Source: Aliivibrio fischeri (GTDB lineage Bacteria; Pseudomonadota; Gammaproteobacteria; Enterobacterales; Vibrionaceae). From it: 64,000 nucleotides of DNA. The DNA lies in contig CP160630.1 of the NCBI GenBank assembly GCA_038993745.2, forward strand, positions 868,001-932,000. Direction: 5' to 3'. The notes below the pieces were generated by a model. That model worked only from the letters and a program-made list of their open reading frames with translations, had not been told where the DNA came from and searched no databases. Position numbers and translations under genes: made by a program. Position 1 is the first letter of the stretch; each line of letters opens with the position of its first letter. Shown here in pieces: positions 43,466 through 53,557 of this stretch.

Positions 43466-44427
43466 TGAATTCTGATATGAGTGATTTTCATTGGGCCATG
43501 CAGATCATTGGTGATTTAGATGCAGGCTTAATTGTGGTAGATAAAAATTTTAAGGTGTGTGCTTGGAACAACTTTATGCAATCTTACAGCGGCATTACCG
43601 CTGAGAAAATTCTTAACCATAATCTATTTGAAGTAGTTCCTGATTTACCAAAATCTTGGTTAGTTAAAAAAGTCATGACCTCCTTTAGTTTAAATACTCG
43701 TGGTTTCTCCTGTTGGGAAGATAGGCCTTATCTATTTAAATTTAAGAACTTTACGCCTATTTCGAATGGATTAACCGAGATGCGCCAAAACATTACGTTT
43801 TCTCCTCTAACAGACGTAAATGGTAACGTTTCACACATCAGTTTGATCATTCATGACGTTACCGAAATTGCAAAAAACACATTACACCTAGAAAATTCCA
43901 ACCACCAGCTTTCTACGTTAAGTAAAATCGATGGCTTAACACAGCTTTATAATCGTGCTTATTGGGAATCATGCTTAAAGAAAGAATTTAATGAAGCAAG
44001 AGCGGCGGAAAGAGTGTCATCCATTGTGATGTTTGATATTGACCACTTTAAGAAGGTCAATGATAACTTTGGGCATACTGTAGGTGATGATGTGATTCGT
44101 GATGCCGCTGAACTGTTAAGAAAAACCTCTCGTAACACAGATATTTGTGGGCGATATGGTGGTGAAGAGTTTACCGTTATTCTGCCATATACAAACGCTG
44201 AGCAAGCTTTCTATTTCACTGAGCGTTTACGTAAACGCATTGAAAACAGCACCATTTCAACTGAAAATGAAGAGATTCATTATCGAGTTAGTTTAGGTAT
44301 TTGTGAGCTATCAAACGAACATCCTGATCACTTATCGTGGCTAGAAGCGGCTGATAAAGCACTTTACTATTCAAAAGAGAATGGACGAAATCAATCTAAC
44401 GTGTTTTGCACTACCTTAATGCCATAA
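43465..44427 (+). CDS. PAS-GGDEF diguanylate cyclase
   Basis: A 320-residue protein: an N-terminal PAS domain (LDAGLIVVDKNFKVCAWNNF, residues about 10-135) and a GGDEF domain (about 150-318) with the intact active site GRYGGEEFTVILPY. The RNTD sequence five residues before GGEEF matches the RxxD inhibitory site for c-di-GMP. It should make c-di-GMP in response to a PAS-sensed signal. One-base overlap with the receiver gene implies a two-gene signalling unit, possibly with the CheC-like protein controlling its input. Confidence 0.9.
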   Translation: MNSDMSDFHWAMQIIGDLDAGLIVVDKNFKVCAWNNFMQSYSGITAEKILNHNLFEVVPDLPKSWLVKKVMTSFSLNTRGFSCWEDRPYLFKFKNFTPISNGLTEMRQNITFSPLTDVNGNVSHISLIIHDVTEIAKNTLHLENSNHQLSTLSKIDGLTQLYNRAYWESCLKKEFNEARAAERVSSIVMFDIDHFKKVNDNFGHTVGDDVIRDAAELLRKTSRNTDICGRYGGEEFTVILPYTNAEQAFYFTERLRKRIENSTISTENEEIHYRVSLGICELSNEHPDHLSWLEAADKALYYSKENGRNQSNVFCTTLMP

Positions 44428-44453
44428 ATCACTTCTATCCATTTTATCTAGAC

Positions 44454-44484
44454 AGAAAAAAACCGAAGTGATAATACTTCGGTT
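44454..44484 (-). terminator. Intrinsic terminator of malEFG (bidirectional)
   Basis: AACCGAAGT and ACTTCGGTT form a 9-bp stem with a six-base loop; on the minus strand seven Ts follow. It also lies after the diguanylate cyclase gene on the plus strand. Confidence 0.8.
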
Positions 44485-44641
44485 CTGATTACAACAAGTA
44501 AAGTCGCTTCCTGCAACACTTACCCAGCTATGCGTAATGCCAATATTGCGCTGAACACTTTACCGATCGGCGACCAAACCATCATAAAGCTCTTCACGCA
44601 GTGGACCCTGCCCAAAAATGTACGGGTCCGTATAATTATCG
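44454..44641 (-). ncRNA. Long malG 3' UTR with terminator; candidate MalH-like sRNA
   Basis: After the malG stop about 180 noncoding bases precede a strong intrinsic terminator. The stretch is GC-richer than its surroundings and has an internal hairpin (GGACCC 44603-44608, GGGTCC 44624-44629). In E. coli a small RNA, MalH, comes from the malG 3' UTR. Sequence homology to MalH was not established; the position and terminator are what suggest it. Confidence 0.3.
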
Positions 44642-45532
44642 TTATCCTTTTACACCACCGGCTGTCAAACCACCTACGAGGAACTTCTGAGCTAGTAAGA
44701 AAACCAATGTAATAGGTAATGCTGATAATACTGCAGCGGCCGCAAAATCACCCCATAAGTAGTTCTGAGGGTATAAATATTGTTGCATACCAACTGCTAA
44801 TGTGTATGAGTTTACATCAGAAAGTAGTAAAGATGCTACAGGAACCTCAGTAATTACACCAATAAATGACAAAATAAACACAACAGCCAAAATTGGAACA
44901 GATAATGGCAGTAAAACAAGACGGAAAGCTTGCCAAGGCGTAGCACCATCTAATGCGGCCGCTTCTTCTAACGAACCATCAATCGTTTCAAAGTACCCTT
45001 TAATCGTCCATACGTGCAGTGCGATCCCACCAAGATAGGCGAAGATCAAGCCACCATGCGTATTTAAGCCTAAGAATGGTATGTACTGACCTAACTTATC
45101 AAATAAGGCATACAGAGCAACCAGAGCCAATACCGCAGGGAACATTTGGAAGATCATCATACCTTTTAGTAGTGTTTCTTTACCTTTAAAACGCAGACGG
45201 GCAAAGGCATAAGCACTGGTGGTTGATAAAGCAACAATTAATACAGAACTGATTGCTGCAATTTTAACTGAGTTCCATAACCAAGTTAACACAGGGAATG
45301 GAGGCTGAGTGGTTGACCCATCAGCATGCTCAACGGCAATACCTAGTGCAAGTTTCCAGTGCTCTAATGATGGGCTTTCTGGAATAATACTGCCTGTTGC
45401 AAAGTTACCTTCACGGAATGAAATCGTAATAACCATCAATAATGGGAAAATGATCATTGCTAAGAAAATCCACATTGCAATGTGTGTTGCCCAAACGCGA
45501 TATTTTAAGTTTTTTCCTTGAACCATTGGCAT
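44642..45532 (-). CDS. malG: Maltose/maltodextrin ABC permease MalG
   Basis: A 296-residue inner-membrane protein, the same length as E. coli MalG, with six membrane segments and the EAA loop [19 protein letters not shown] that contacts MalK. With MalF it forms the maltose transport channel. It follows malF by about 68 bases in the order malE-malF-malG, and a long 3' UTR with terminator follows. Confidence 0.95.
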   Translation of the reverse strand: MPMVQGKNLKYRVWATHIAMWIFLAMIIFPLLMVITISFREGNFATGSIIPESPSLEHWKLALGIAVEHADGSTTQPPFPVLTWLWNSVKIAAISSVLIVALSTTSAYAFARLRFKGKETLLKGMMIFQMFPAVLALVALYALFDKLGQYIPFLGLNTHGGLIFAYLGGIALHVWTIKGYFETIDGSLEEAAALDGATPWQAFRLVLLPLSVPILAVVFILSFIGVITEVPVASLLLSDVNSYTLAVGMQQYLYPQNYLWGDFAAAAVLSALPITLVFLLAQKFLVGGLTAGGVKG

Positions 45533-45600
45533 ATCAATGAATCCTTATTTTTTGAAGTTAAGTAGCTAAATATCACTTTAGATAAATAGCTACTCAAACA

Positions 45601-47144
45601 TTAATTATTTGATAATTTTGTAAAACGTAGGTTCAGTAGTGCCAGACCACCTACTAGTAAGAAGATCAACGTCGCTATCGCACTTGCCAGACCAAAGTCT
45701 TGACCACCACTACCTTCAAACGCAATTCGGTAGGTATAACTTACTAATAAGTCCGTATAACCGCAGGCTCTGTTGTACCTATCATGTTTGGACCACCTTT
45801 AGTTAATAAGGCAATCATTACAAAGTTATTAAAGTTAAAAGCAAATGCTGCAATTAATAATGGTGTTAATGGTTTCACCATCATAGGAACCGTGATCTTC
45901 AAGAAGTTTTGAAGTGGTCCAGCACCATCAATGGCTGATGCTTCATACAAATCTTCAGGTATAGACTTCAATAGCCCCATACATAAGATCATCATGTATG
46001 GAAAACCTAACCAAGTATTTACAATCAATACCATCACTTTTGCAGTGAACGGATCAGAGAACCAATTTGGTTGAATACCAAACATGCTGTCTAATAGCAT
46101 ATTGATCTCACCAAAACTTTGGTTAAACAAGCCTCGGAAAATCAAGATTGAGATGAACGCTGGTACCGCATAAGGGAGTATTAACAATAAACGATAAACG
46201 GCACGTCCCTTTAACTCTTCCCATTGTACAACTGCGGCAAGCACTAGGCCGATCGCAAGCGTAAATACAACAGTACAAGTTGCAAAAATTACTGTCCAAA
46301 TAAAGATACTAATGAAAGGCTCTTTGATGCCGTCATCTTTCCAAATACGCTCAAAGTTTGCGCCACCAACATTAACGATAAAGCCAGGAGAAATTGGGTC
46401 ACCAACAAAGACATCGTTATCATCTACTTCTTGATAAAAACCCGTATCGTGATTTGCTTTAAAATACGTTTCTGTTTTGTTGTTATAGAGCGTTTCGCCA
46501 TCTTCTTGCATAACAAACAGTGGACCAACCGCCGCAAACTTACGTAACCCACTCATTTGGATCTCTTCACCTGATGGTAAAGAAAGCGTGATAAGGTTTA
46601 GATTTGGGCGCTTAGCAATGATCTGCTTAATTGTTGCTTTTTTGCCTTTAACAGAATCCACAGGAGCTAATTCCAATTTACGCTCAACGGCCTCTGCTAA
46701 ATTAAAGGTTTCTGTTGCAAATAATTGTCCAGAGTCTTTAATCGTTAACGCATAACCATTCCCTTGATTCATTAACTGAAAACTATAACTTTTTCCGCTT
46801 TGGTATGTTTTCGTTAAATGCACAGCTTGTGCTCGTTCAAGAGTGACTTGGTTCGTTGCACTGTAGTTTGTAAATGCTAAACCAACCGTATAAACCAATG
46901 GGAAAATAATGAATAAAATCATCCCTGCGATACCCGGATAGGTATAACGGTGAGCGTAATTCTTTTTACTACCAAACACATAAACTGCAAGTGCCGTTAA
47001 TACGAGTGTTAACATTGCAAATGCAGTTTCACCACGAGAATACATAAGAACACAAACGTAACCATTCAGTGCTGCTACGGCAGATAAAATCCCCCATTTC
47101 AGTACAGATTTATAATTCGTTTGAGAAGCAACTGCTGTTGTCAT
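45601..47144 (-). pseudogene. malF: Maltose/maltodextrin ABC permease MalF, frameshifted near the 3' end
   Basis: The frame from the ATG at 47144 encodes the first segments, the large periplasmic P2 loop (about residues 85-270) and the EAA motif (LYEASAIDGAGPLQNFLK). It ends early as EPAVIRTY. Adding one G at 45761-45762 restores EPAGYTDLLVSYTYRIAFEG and the last membrane helix through to a stop at 45601, for 514 residues, exactly the E. coli MalF length. The transporter would not work without this C-terminus. Since the rest of the mal region is intact, the missing base is likely a sequencing artefact. Confidence 0.9.
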
Positions 47145-47242
47145 AAGCTTCAAGACCTTTTAAAAATACCAACCTAGTAAGCCCACTTAGATAAAATAGG
47201 CTTACTCATGAGGATATTAAAGAAGAGATAATTCGTTATTAT

Positions 47243-47271
47243 TAGGAGAGAAGCGAATCTCCTCTCCTAAT
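47243..47271 (-). repeat. Stem-loop between malE and malF
   Basis: TTAGGAGAG and CTCTCCTAA form a perfect 9-bp stem in the gap after malE. No T-tract follows on the minus strand. It may protect the malE mRNA end, as REP elements do at the same place in E. coli. Confidence 0.5.
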
Positions 47272-47294
47272 TGTATGACTTGACTAATAAGGTG

Positions 47295-48479
47295 TTATTT
47301 AGTCATGCGCTTTTCAGCAGCAGCTAGTGCATCAGTCACCATTTGACGACCGTCAACAACGTTACCTAATGCTTCTTCCATGCTGTACCAGAAAGTAGTG
47401 AATTGAGGAATGTTTGGCATGATTTCACCATTCATTGCGTTATTCATTGTCGCAGCAATACGAGAATCGGTATCAAGTTGCTTTTGGAATGAATTTAAAG
47501 CCACAGCACCTAGAGGTTTATCGTCATTTAAGCTTTTCAGACCTTCATCCGTTAACAAGTAACTTTCAAAAAACTCAACGGCTAAATCTTTGTTTGGAGA
47601 TACTGCACTGATACCACCAACCCATACACCAACGAATGGTTTAGATGCCTGACCATGGAATTTAGGCAGTGTCGTTACGCCATAATCAATGCCCGCTTTT
47701 TCGATGTTTGCCCAGCCCCAAGGACCGTTGATCATCATACCCACATTGCCTTTAACAAATTCAGACTCAGCAACTGAGTAATCCATATCTGCCGAAATGG
47801 TTTTGTCTTTCACCATAGTTTCGATGAACGTCATTGCATCTTGAACGCCTTTTTGGTTTACACCAGCGTTTTTAATGTCGTAACCTTCAGCGATTTTCTT
47901 AAAGGCATATCCGCCATCTGCTGCTAGTAGAGGCCAAGTGAAATAAGCGCCACCACGAAGTGGCCACATGATCGCTTTTTGGCCATTCTTCATCATATCC
48001 TTATCTAAAGCAGGAATTTCTTCCCAGTTTTTAGGTGGATTTTTGATAAGAGCTTTATTGTAAATAAGAGATACAGATTCAATCGCTACAGGGTAAGCAA
48101 TTGTTTTGCCTTTGTATTCTACTGCATCCCATGCAAAATCAACGATTTCAGACTTCAACTCTTCTGAAGGCTTAATTTCCGCTAATAGACCCGCTTCCGC
48201 AAAACCACCAAAACGGTCGTGTGCGTAAAAAATCATGTCAGGACCATCGCCTGCAGCTGCTACTTGTGCAAATTTTTCTTCTGCTTTGTCTGGGAACGAT
48301 ACGGTTACTTTAATTCCTGTATCTTCTTCAAAGCGTTTACCTACTTCAGCCATACCTTCGTAAGCTTTATCACCCGTAACCCAAATCGTTAATTGACCTT
48401 CTTCAATTGCAGCAGAAGCGTTAATAGAACCAAGAGCTGCCATTGTGCATAGTGCGACAGTACTGAGGACTTTTTTCAT
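47295..48479 (-). CDS. malE: Maltose/maltodextrin-binding protein MalE
   Basis: The 394-residue protein has a signal peptide ([20 protein letters not shown]) and the MalE fold with [40 protein letters not shown] and [20 protein letters not shown]. It captures maltose and maltodextrins in the periplasm for MalFGK2. First gene of malEFG and divergent from malK, with MalT and CRP-like sites in between. Confidence 0.95.
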   Translation of the reverse strand: MKKVLSTVALCTMAALGSINASAAIEEGQLTIWVTGDKAYEGMAEVGKRFEEDTGIKVTVSFPDKAEEKFAQVAAAGDGPDMIFYAHDRFGGFAEAGLLAEIKPSEELKSEIVDFAWDAVEYKGKTIAYPVAIESVSLIYNKALIKNPPKNWEEIPALDKDMMKNGQKAIMWPLRGGAYFTWPLLAADGGYAFKKIAEGYDIKNAGVNQKGVQDAMTFIETMVKDKTISADMDYSVAESEFVKGNVGMMINGPWGWANIEKAGIDYGVTTLPKFHGQASKPFVGVWVGGISAVSPNKDLAVEFFESYLLTDEGLKSLNDDKPLGAVALNSFQKQLDTDSRIAATMNNAMNGEIMPNIPQFTTFWYSMEEALGNVVDGRQMVTDALAAAEKRMTK

Positions 48480-48887
48480 TGTGAATCCTTCCTTTTATAA
48501 TTAATGAATCATCGGTAGGGTTGAAGTTAAAGTAGATGATGATTCAATTCTCAAGGTGTATTTTCATCAATTCATCACTCTTATTCATCCTCCTACTCTC
48601 TACGCCTTTTTAGTAGCCAACCAAAAGCGTGATCTCCATCTTGATATGTGTAGTGTAAGTTCACAAAACCAAGTTGAAATGAGATCGCGTTCACATTGAA
48701 ATTTAAAAAAACTTTGAACTCCATCTAATTAGTTTAAAAACGTGATCCAAGTACTCCTCCCCCCTACTCCCCCAGAAAAAAAACAGAGGAGGAGGATGAC
48801 TCAACCCATGTTTTGCTTAAGAATGTAGTCATAAAGCCAATTCCATTGGTAACGAATTTTTAAAATTGAATAATGAGGATGGACACA
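48480..48887. promoter_or_regulatory. malE-malK divergent control region
   Basis: The 408-base gap contains no gene. A CRP-like site lies at 48677-48698 (core TGAGATCGCGTTCACA). MalT-box-like sequences occur on the minus strand in 48751-48774 (GGGGAGTAGG and GGGGAGGAGT) and on the plus strand at 48785-48795 (GAGGAGGAGG); a weaker one lies near 48587. This matches the E. coli malEp-malKp design, activated by MalT with maltotriose and by CRP-cAMP. Exact box boundaries are by eye. Confidence 0.65.
48677..48698. promoter_or_regulatory. CRP-cAMP binding site in the mal control region
   Basis: The core TGAGA-TCGCGT-TCACA differs from the TGTGA-N6-TCACA consensus at one base, with favourable AAA and TTG flanks. 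It lies between malE and malK. Confidence 0.6.
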
Positions 48888-49997
48888 ATGACGAGTGTCA
48901 CTTTACGCAACGTTTGCAAATCCTACGGCGACGTTAAGATCTCGAAAAATGTAGACTTAGATATCAACTCTGGTGAGTTTGTTGTATTTGTTGGCCCATC
49001 TGGCTGTGGTAAATCTACATTATTACGCTGTATTGCAGGCTTAGAAGACATTACCTCAGGCGATCTATACATGGGTGATAAACGCATGAATGATGTTGAA
49101 CCGTCTAAACGAGGTGTCGGCATGGTCTTCCAATCTTATGCTCTATACCCTCACCTTAACCTATTCGATAACATGTCTTTTGGCCTTAAATTGGCAAAAG
49201 CGGATAAAAATGAAATCAAAAAACGTGTTGATCACGCAGCCGATATTCTGCAACTAGGTCACTTATTAGAACGCCAACCAAAAGCGTTATCAGGTGGTCA
49301 ACGTCAACGTGTTGCCATTGGACGTACTTTGGTTTCTCAACCTGACGTGTTCCTTTTAGATGAGCCTTTATCTAACCTTGATGCAGCACTACGTGTTCAA
49401 ATGCGTATTGAAATTGCAAAGCTGCATAAGAAGCTAGGCTGCACCATGATCTACGTAACCCATGATCAGGTTGAAGCAATGACAATGGCAGAGAAAATTG
49501 TCGTATTAGATGGTGGTTATGTATCACAAGTCGGTGCGCCTCTTGAGCTATACCACTACCCGAAAAACCGTTTTGTTGCTGGCTTTATTGGCTCTCCAAA
49601 AATGAATTTTGTTAGCGTCTTTATTGAAGAAGTTGAGAAGAACCAAGTTAAAGTTCAATTTAAAAATGGGGCTTCATTCTGGATCCCAGTTGATGGTTCA
49701 AACGTAAAACGTGGCGAACGTATGTCTTTAGGTATTCGTCCTGAGCATTTAGTCCCTGCTGAAAATGGCGATGCGGTCATCGATGGTGATATTTTAGTCG
49801 TCGAAAAATTGGGATATGAAACACAAATCTACTTAACAATAGAAGATGGTGATGCGGATATGATATACCGTGTTCCTGATACTGCTCTAGTAAAAGCGGG
49901 AGAACGGTTCTCCGTTGGTATACCAGCACATCGTTGCCATTTATTCCATAACGATGGAAAAGCATGCCAAAGACTCTATAAAGAAGCTGGCGTATAA
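48888..49997 (+). CDS. malK: Maltose ABC transporter ATPase MalK
   Basis: A 369-residue ABC ATPase with Walker [10 protein letters not shown], signature [13 protein letters not shown], Walker [13 protein letters not shown] and a C-terminal regulatory TOBE domain ([16 protein letters not shown]) that in E. coli binds MalT and EIIA-Glc. The ATG at 48888 is preferred to in-frame ATGs at 48873 and 48879 because GAGGA is eight bases upstream and the start aligns with E. coli MASVQL. It energises MalFG. Followed by a terminator, so glgX probably has its own promoter. Confidence 0.95.
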   Translation: MTSVTLRNVCKSYGDVKISKNVDLDINSGEFVVFVGPSGCGKSTLLRCIAGLEDITSGDLYMGDKRMNDVEPSKRGVGMVFQSYALYPHLNLFDNMSFGLKLAKADKNEIKKRVDHAADILQLGHLLERQPKALSGGQRQRVAIGRTLVSQPDVFLLDEPLSNLDAALRVQMRIEIAKLHKKLGCTMIYVTHDQVEAMTMAEKIVVLDGGYVSQVGAPLELYHYPKNRFVAGFIGSPKMNFVSVFIEEVEKNQVKVQFKNGASFWIPVDGSNVKRGERMSLGIRPEHLVPAENGDAVIDGDILVVEKLGYETQIYLTIEDGDADMIYRVPDTALVKAGERFSVGIPAHRCHLFHNDGKACQRLYKEAGV

Positions 49998-50010
49998 CAA
50001 AAACAAAAAA

Positions 50011-50050
50011 AAAAAAGAGCCCAACAATGTATTGGGCTTTTGTTGTTTTA
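50011..50050 (+). terminator. Intrinsic terminator of malK
   Basis: AGCCCAA and TTGGGCT pair around a short loop, preceded by a long A-run and followed by TTTTGTTGTTTT. Confidence 0.8.
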
Positions 50051-50108
50051 TGCCAATACTATACTTAATAAACTAATAGTAAATTGGTGTTAGTATGAGA
50101 GGAATATT

Positions 50109-52064
50109 GTGAACACACATCAAGCTTTTCCCTTCCCTTTAGGGGCAACGTTAACAAATACTGGATGTAATTTTGCTGTTCATCATGATTCAGCATTCCC
50201 TTTATCTCTTATTATCTTCAAAGAAGATGGTAGCTATACCGAGCACTCCTTTACTGAAGAGTATGGCACAATAAAATACACACACCTTACAGGGATAAAA
50301 GAAGGTGCCGTGTATGGGTTTAAAATCATTAAGAATGAAGAAGATCTTTTATTGCTTGATCCTTACACTAAAGCTTTAAAAAACATTCCCAATTATCAAG
50401 TTCCATATACAGCAAAACAAAGTTGGCCCCTAGCGCAAGCTATCGTTGTTAACGACAATTTTGATTGGCAAAGTACCACAATGCCAATGATTCCTCGCTC
50501 TGAAACCATTTTACTTGAAACCCATGTGAAGGGATTTACGCTTTTAAACCCTAATATCGACGAAAATGTTCGTGGTACATACCTAGGTTTGGTCGATCCA
50601 GCAACGATTGCTCATATAAAAGAGCAAGGGATTACGAGTATTCAACTTCTCCCTATTGCTGCTTGTATGCATGAACCGCACCTACTTGAAATGGGTATGG
50701 TAAATTATTGGGGTTATAACTCTCTTTCTTTTATGGCTCCAGACCCTCGATACGCTATTAATGATGCGGTTACTGAATTAAAAACAGCCATTAGAGAGCT
50801 ACATAAAAACAACATCGAAGTCATTTTAGATGTGGTATATAACCATACGGCTGAGGGTGGAAATGGAGGCTGTACTTTTAATTTAAAAGGCCTAGATCAA
50901 GATTATTATTTACATCACAATGGTAATTACACTAACTATACAGGCTGCGGGAATACCTTAGATATCACGCACCAGCCTAGTCTTAATTTAGTGATGGACA
51001 CATTAAGATATTGGGTTGAGCATTATCATATAGATGGGTTTAGATTTGATTTGGCTGCAACGCTAGGTCGTGAATATGACCAATTTAACCCTAACAATGC
51101 TTTTTTTAAAGCCATCGCTCAAGACCCTATCCTAAAGAATACAAAATTGATTGCTGAGCCTTGGGACATTGGCCCTAATGGTTATCAAGTGGGTGAATTT
51201 CCAGATGGTTGGAATGAGTGTAGCGATAAATACAGAGACACAACAAAAAGCTTTTGGCGTGGTGAACAAAACTACTTAAAATCCATGGCAACACGTTTAA
51301 TGGGCTCTCGTGATCTTGTTAGTGCTTCTCGTTGGCCTCACAAATTACCCGTTAACTACGTGAGTTATCATGATGGATTTACCCTTCAAGATTTAGTGAG
51401 CTACAAAAATCGTCATAATCACGCTAATGGTGAAAATAATCGTGATGGTCATGGCGATAACCGCTCCGATAACTACGGTGTAGAAGGGCCAACAGACAAC
51501 CCTAGAATCATTGCGTTACGTGAAAAACAGAAGCGTAATATGATGACTACTCTATTATTTAGTTTTGGAATACCACATCTTCTAGCTGCAGATGCATGCT
51601 CGCATACGCAACAGGGTAATAATAATGCTTATTGCCAAGACAGTGAAATTAGCTGGGTTAATTGGAATTTAGATCCAACTGAGCAAGAATTTAAGATCTG
51701 GCTTTCTGATATGATTCATGCAAGACAGAAACATATTGTTCCAATCATTAATGCTTTTAGCGGTTCAAAAAGAAGCCATCAAAAAGTCGAGTGGTATACA
51801 TCTGATGGACGCACCATGACACATAACGATTGGCATGGAGCAAAATCACTGTGCTTACATTTAAATATTTACGATGGTGAAAAAGAGTTGTTAATTATGA
51901 TTAATCAATCAAACATACCGACTCGATTTGTTCTTCCTAAACTGACTAAACAAGCGAACTGGTCTTTAGTCTGTGATACTCAATATGCCAAAGTAAAACC
52001 AAAACCGATTGTTTTTGATTACAGCTTATCTCCTCTTTCTATCGCTGTATTCTGCAACAAATGA
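50109..52064 (+). CDS. glgX: Glycogen debranching enzyme GlgX (isoamylase family)
   Basis: The 651-residue GH13 protein has an N-terminal carbohydrate-binding region and the amylase barrel with DVVYNHTAEGG near 250, GFRFDLAATLGRE (nucleophile Asp near 315), LIAEPWDIG (acid Glu near 352) and SYHDGFTLQDLVSY (near 421). GlgX hydrolyses alpha-1,6 branches of glycogen or limit dextrin. The GTG at 50109 has AGAGGA five bases upstream. It adjoins the maltose genes rather than glgCA or glgB, suggesting use in maltodextrin breakdown too. Could be called pulA-like, but there is no secretion signal. Confidence 0.88.
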   Translation: MNTHQAFPFPLGATLTNTGCNFAVHHDSAFPLSLIIFKEDGSYTEHSFTEEYGTIKYTHLTGIKEGAVYGFKIIKNEEDLLLLDPYTKALKNIPNYQVPYTAKQSWPLAQAIVVNDNFDWQSTTMPMIPRSETILLETHVKGFTLLNPNIDENVRGTYLGLVDPATIAHIKEQGITSIQLLPIAACMHEPHLLEMGMVNYWGYNSLSFMAPDPRYAINDAVTELKTAIRELHKNNIEVILDVVYNHTAEGGNGGCTFNLKGLDQDYYLHHNGNYTNYTGCGNTLDITHQPSLNLVMDTLRYWVEHYHIDGFRFDLAATLGREYDQFNPNNAFFKAIAQDPILKNTKLIAEPWDIGPNGYQVGEFPDGWNECSDKYRDTTKSFWRGEQNYLKSMATRLMGSRDLVSASRWPHKLPVNYVSYHDGFTLQDLVSYKNRHNHANGENNRDGHGDNRSDNYGVEGPTDNPRIIALREKQKRNMMTTLLFSFGIPHLLAADACSHTQQGNNNAYCQDSEISWVNWNLDPTEQEFKIWLSDMIHARQKHIVPIINAFSGSKRSHQKVEWYTSDGRTMTHNDWHGAKSLCLHLNIYDGEKELLIMINQSNIPTRFVLPKLTKQANWSLVCDTQYAKVKPKPIVFDYSLSPLSIAVFCNK

Positions 52065-52100
52065 AACAAGTAAGCTAAGAATCATACAAGGTATATAATA

Positions 52101-52130
52101 AAAAAGGAGGCTAATAATAGCCTCCTTTTT
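52101..52130. terminator. Strong intrinsic terminator of glgX
   Basis: AAAAAGGAGGCTA and TAGCCTCCTTTTT form a perfect 13-bp stem with an ATAA loop, ending in a T-run. Confidence 0.9.
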
Positions 52131-52146
52131 AGTAACTAAGCTGAAA

Positions 52147-52248
52147 TCAATCGTCTTGCTTAACCTCAGGTTTTACACGTCCTTTGTGATATGTCCTATA
52201 CGCTAAAACCGTCAGCGTAATTATTAATTTGGATGTCATCCAGATCAT
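52147..52248 (-). CDS. Possible 33-aa membrane peptide
   Basis: A short frame, MIWMTSKLIITLTVLAYRTY, continuing with a basic and acidic tail, would place one hydrophobic helix in the membrane. No good Shine-Dalgarno is close to the ATG. Between 52065 and 52423, nothing else but the terminator is seen. It is listed as a candidate only. Confidence 0.25.
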   Translation of the reverse strand: MIWMTSKLIITLTVLAYRTYHKGRVKPEVKQDD

Positions 52249-52423
52249 ATACGAACAATCTACCTTTATTCAAAATGGTGTGTAAAAGAGAAAGTCTCTT
52301 GTTCTTAGTCGCCCCAATGTCATGGAACAGTCAAAATTATATCAAAACACGCCATTCTTGTCACACTGTTACACATAAAAGTAACAATGCGTACATTTTT
52401 CTATAAAGGTATCGCTTTTACTG

Positions 52424-53365
52424 CTAGATAATTTCAGCCAAACGATCTTGCACCACGCCCACAATCAAGTCTGGTTGGAACTTTGAAATAAAGCGGTTAC
52501 AACCGACCTTTTGCACCATTGCATCATTGAAGCTACCACTTAATGACGTGTTCAATGTGATGAATAAATCATTCATACGGTGATCATTTCGCACTTCATG
52601 AGTTAATCGATAACCATCCATCTCTGGCATTTCGGCATCAGTGATCATCAATAATATTTCATCATTAACGTTTTTGCCTTCATCACACCAACTTTTCAAT
52701 AGATCTAAAGCTTGGCGACCATCACTTCTTTCGATCACTTCAAGTCCTAATTGTTGTAATGTATTTCGAACTTGAGCTCTAGCAGTACTTGAATCATCAA
52801 CAATAAGTACTTTTCTGCCATGCATGTGAGCAGCTAAGCGTTCATCTAACACGCCTTCTGAAATGGTAATGTCGTAATCAATAATATCCGCCAATACTTT
52901 TTCTACATCGATAATCTCAACAATACGTGTTGTATTTGGTTCAACTTCAACTTGAGTAAGCGCAGTTAAAAAATTATTGCGACCTACGGTTTTTGGTGGT
53001 GGTTGAATGTCTGCCCACGTTGTATTAATAATGTTCTGTACTTGTCCAACTAAGAAGCCTTGAGTGGTACGGTTATATTCGGTAATAATTAAGTTGGTTT
53101 CTTCTTCACTCCCCATCGGTCTCATACCAATGGCACCGCGTAAATCGATAACCGGTACCGACTCACCACGTAAACTTGCTACGCCTGATATATGATGATG
53201 TGAACCTGGTAATTTGGTTAATGCAGGAACCTTTAAAATCTCTTTTACTTTAAAAACGTTAATTGCAAAAATCTGAGTGGTATTAAGTTTAAAAAGTAAC
53301 AATTCCAATCTATTTTCACCCACTAACTGGGTACGTTGATCAACGCTATTTAACATTCCACTCAT
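52424..53365 (-). CDS. cheV: Chemotaxis coupling protein CheV
   Basis: The 313-residue protein has an N-terminal CheW-like domain (LLFKLNTTQIFAINVFKVKE, then SLRGESVPVIDLRGAIGM) and a C-terminal receiver domain (KVLIVDDSSTARAQVRNTL, phosphoacceptor Asp in MITDAEMPEMDGY). CheV couples chemoreceptors to CheA and adapts when phosphorylated. It is a lone gene, as cheV paralogues often are in vibrios. Confidence 0.93.
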   Translation of the reverse strand: MSGMLNSVDQRTQLVGENRLELLLFKLNTTQIFAINVFKVKEILKVPALTKLPGSHHHISGVASLRGESVPVIDLRGAIGMRPMGSEEETNLIITEYNRTTQGFLVGQVQNIINTTWADIQPPPKTVGRNNFLTALTQVEVEPNTTRIVEIIDVEKVLADIIDYDITISEGVLDERLAAHMHGRKVLIVDDSSTARAQVRNTLQQLGLEVIERSDGRQALDLLKSWCDEGKNVNDEILLMITDAEMPEMDGYRLTHEVRNDHRMNDLFITLNTSLSGSFNDAMVQKVGCNRFISKFQPDLIVGVVQDRLAEII

Positions 53366-53557
53366 AGATATAGCTCACTTAAGAATATAGTGCCGTCAAA
53401 ATAAACGGCGATGATTTTTATAACACTTTAATATATAGGTTATCGGCAGATTTGAGATGTCTTTAACAAGTTAGTGCAAAAAAATAGACAATAATGTTAC
53501 TATTCTTCGCATAAGCACCAGATAAGGTGTGTGTTGTACTAAATTAAAGGAATTTTT

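Noticed and set aside
44530..44712. 60-codon plus-strand frame over the malG end
   Set aside because: Antisense to malG and its 3' UTR with no start signals.
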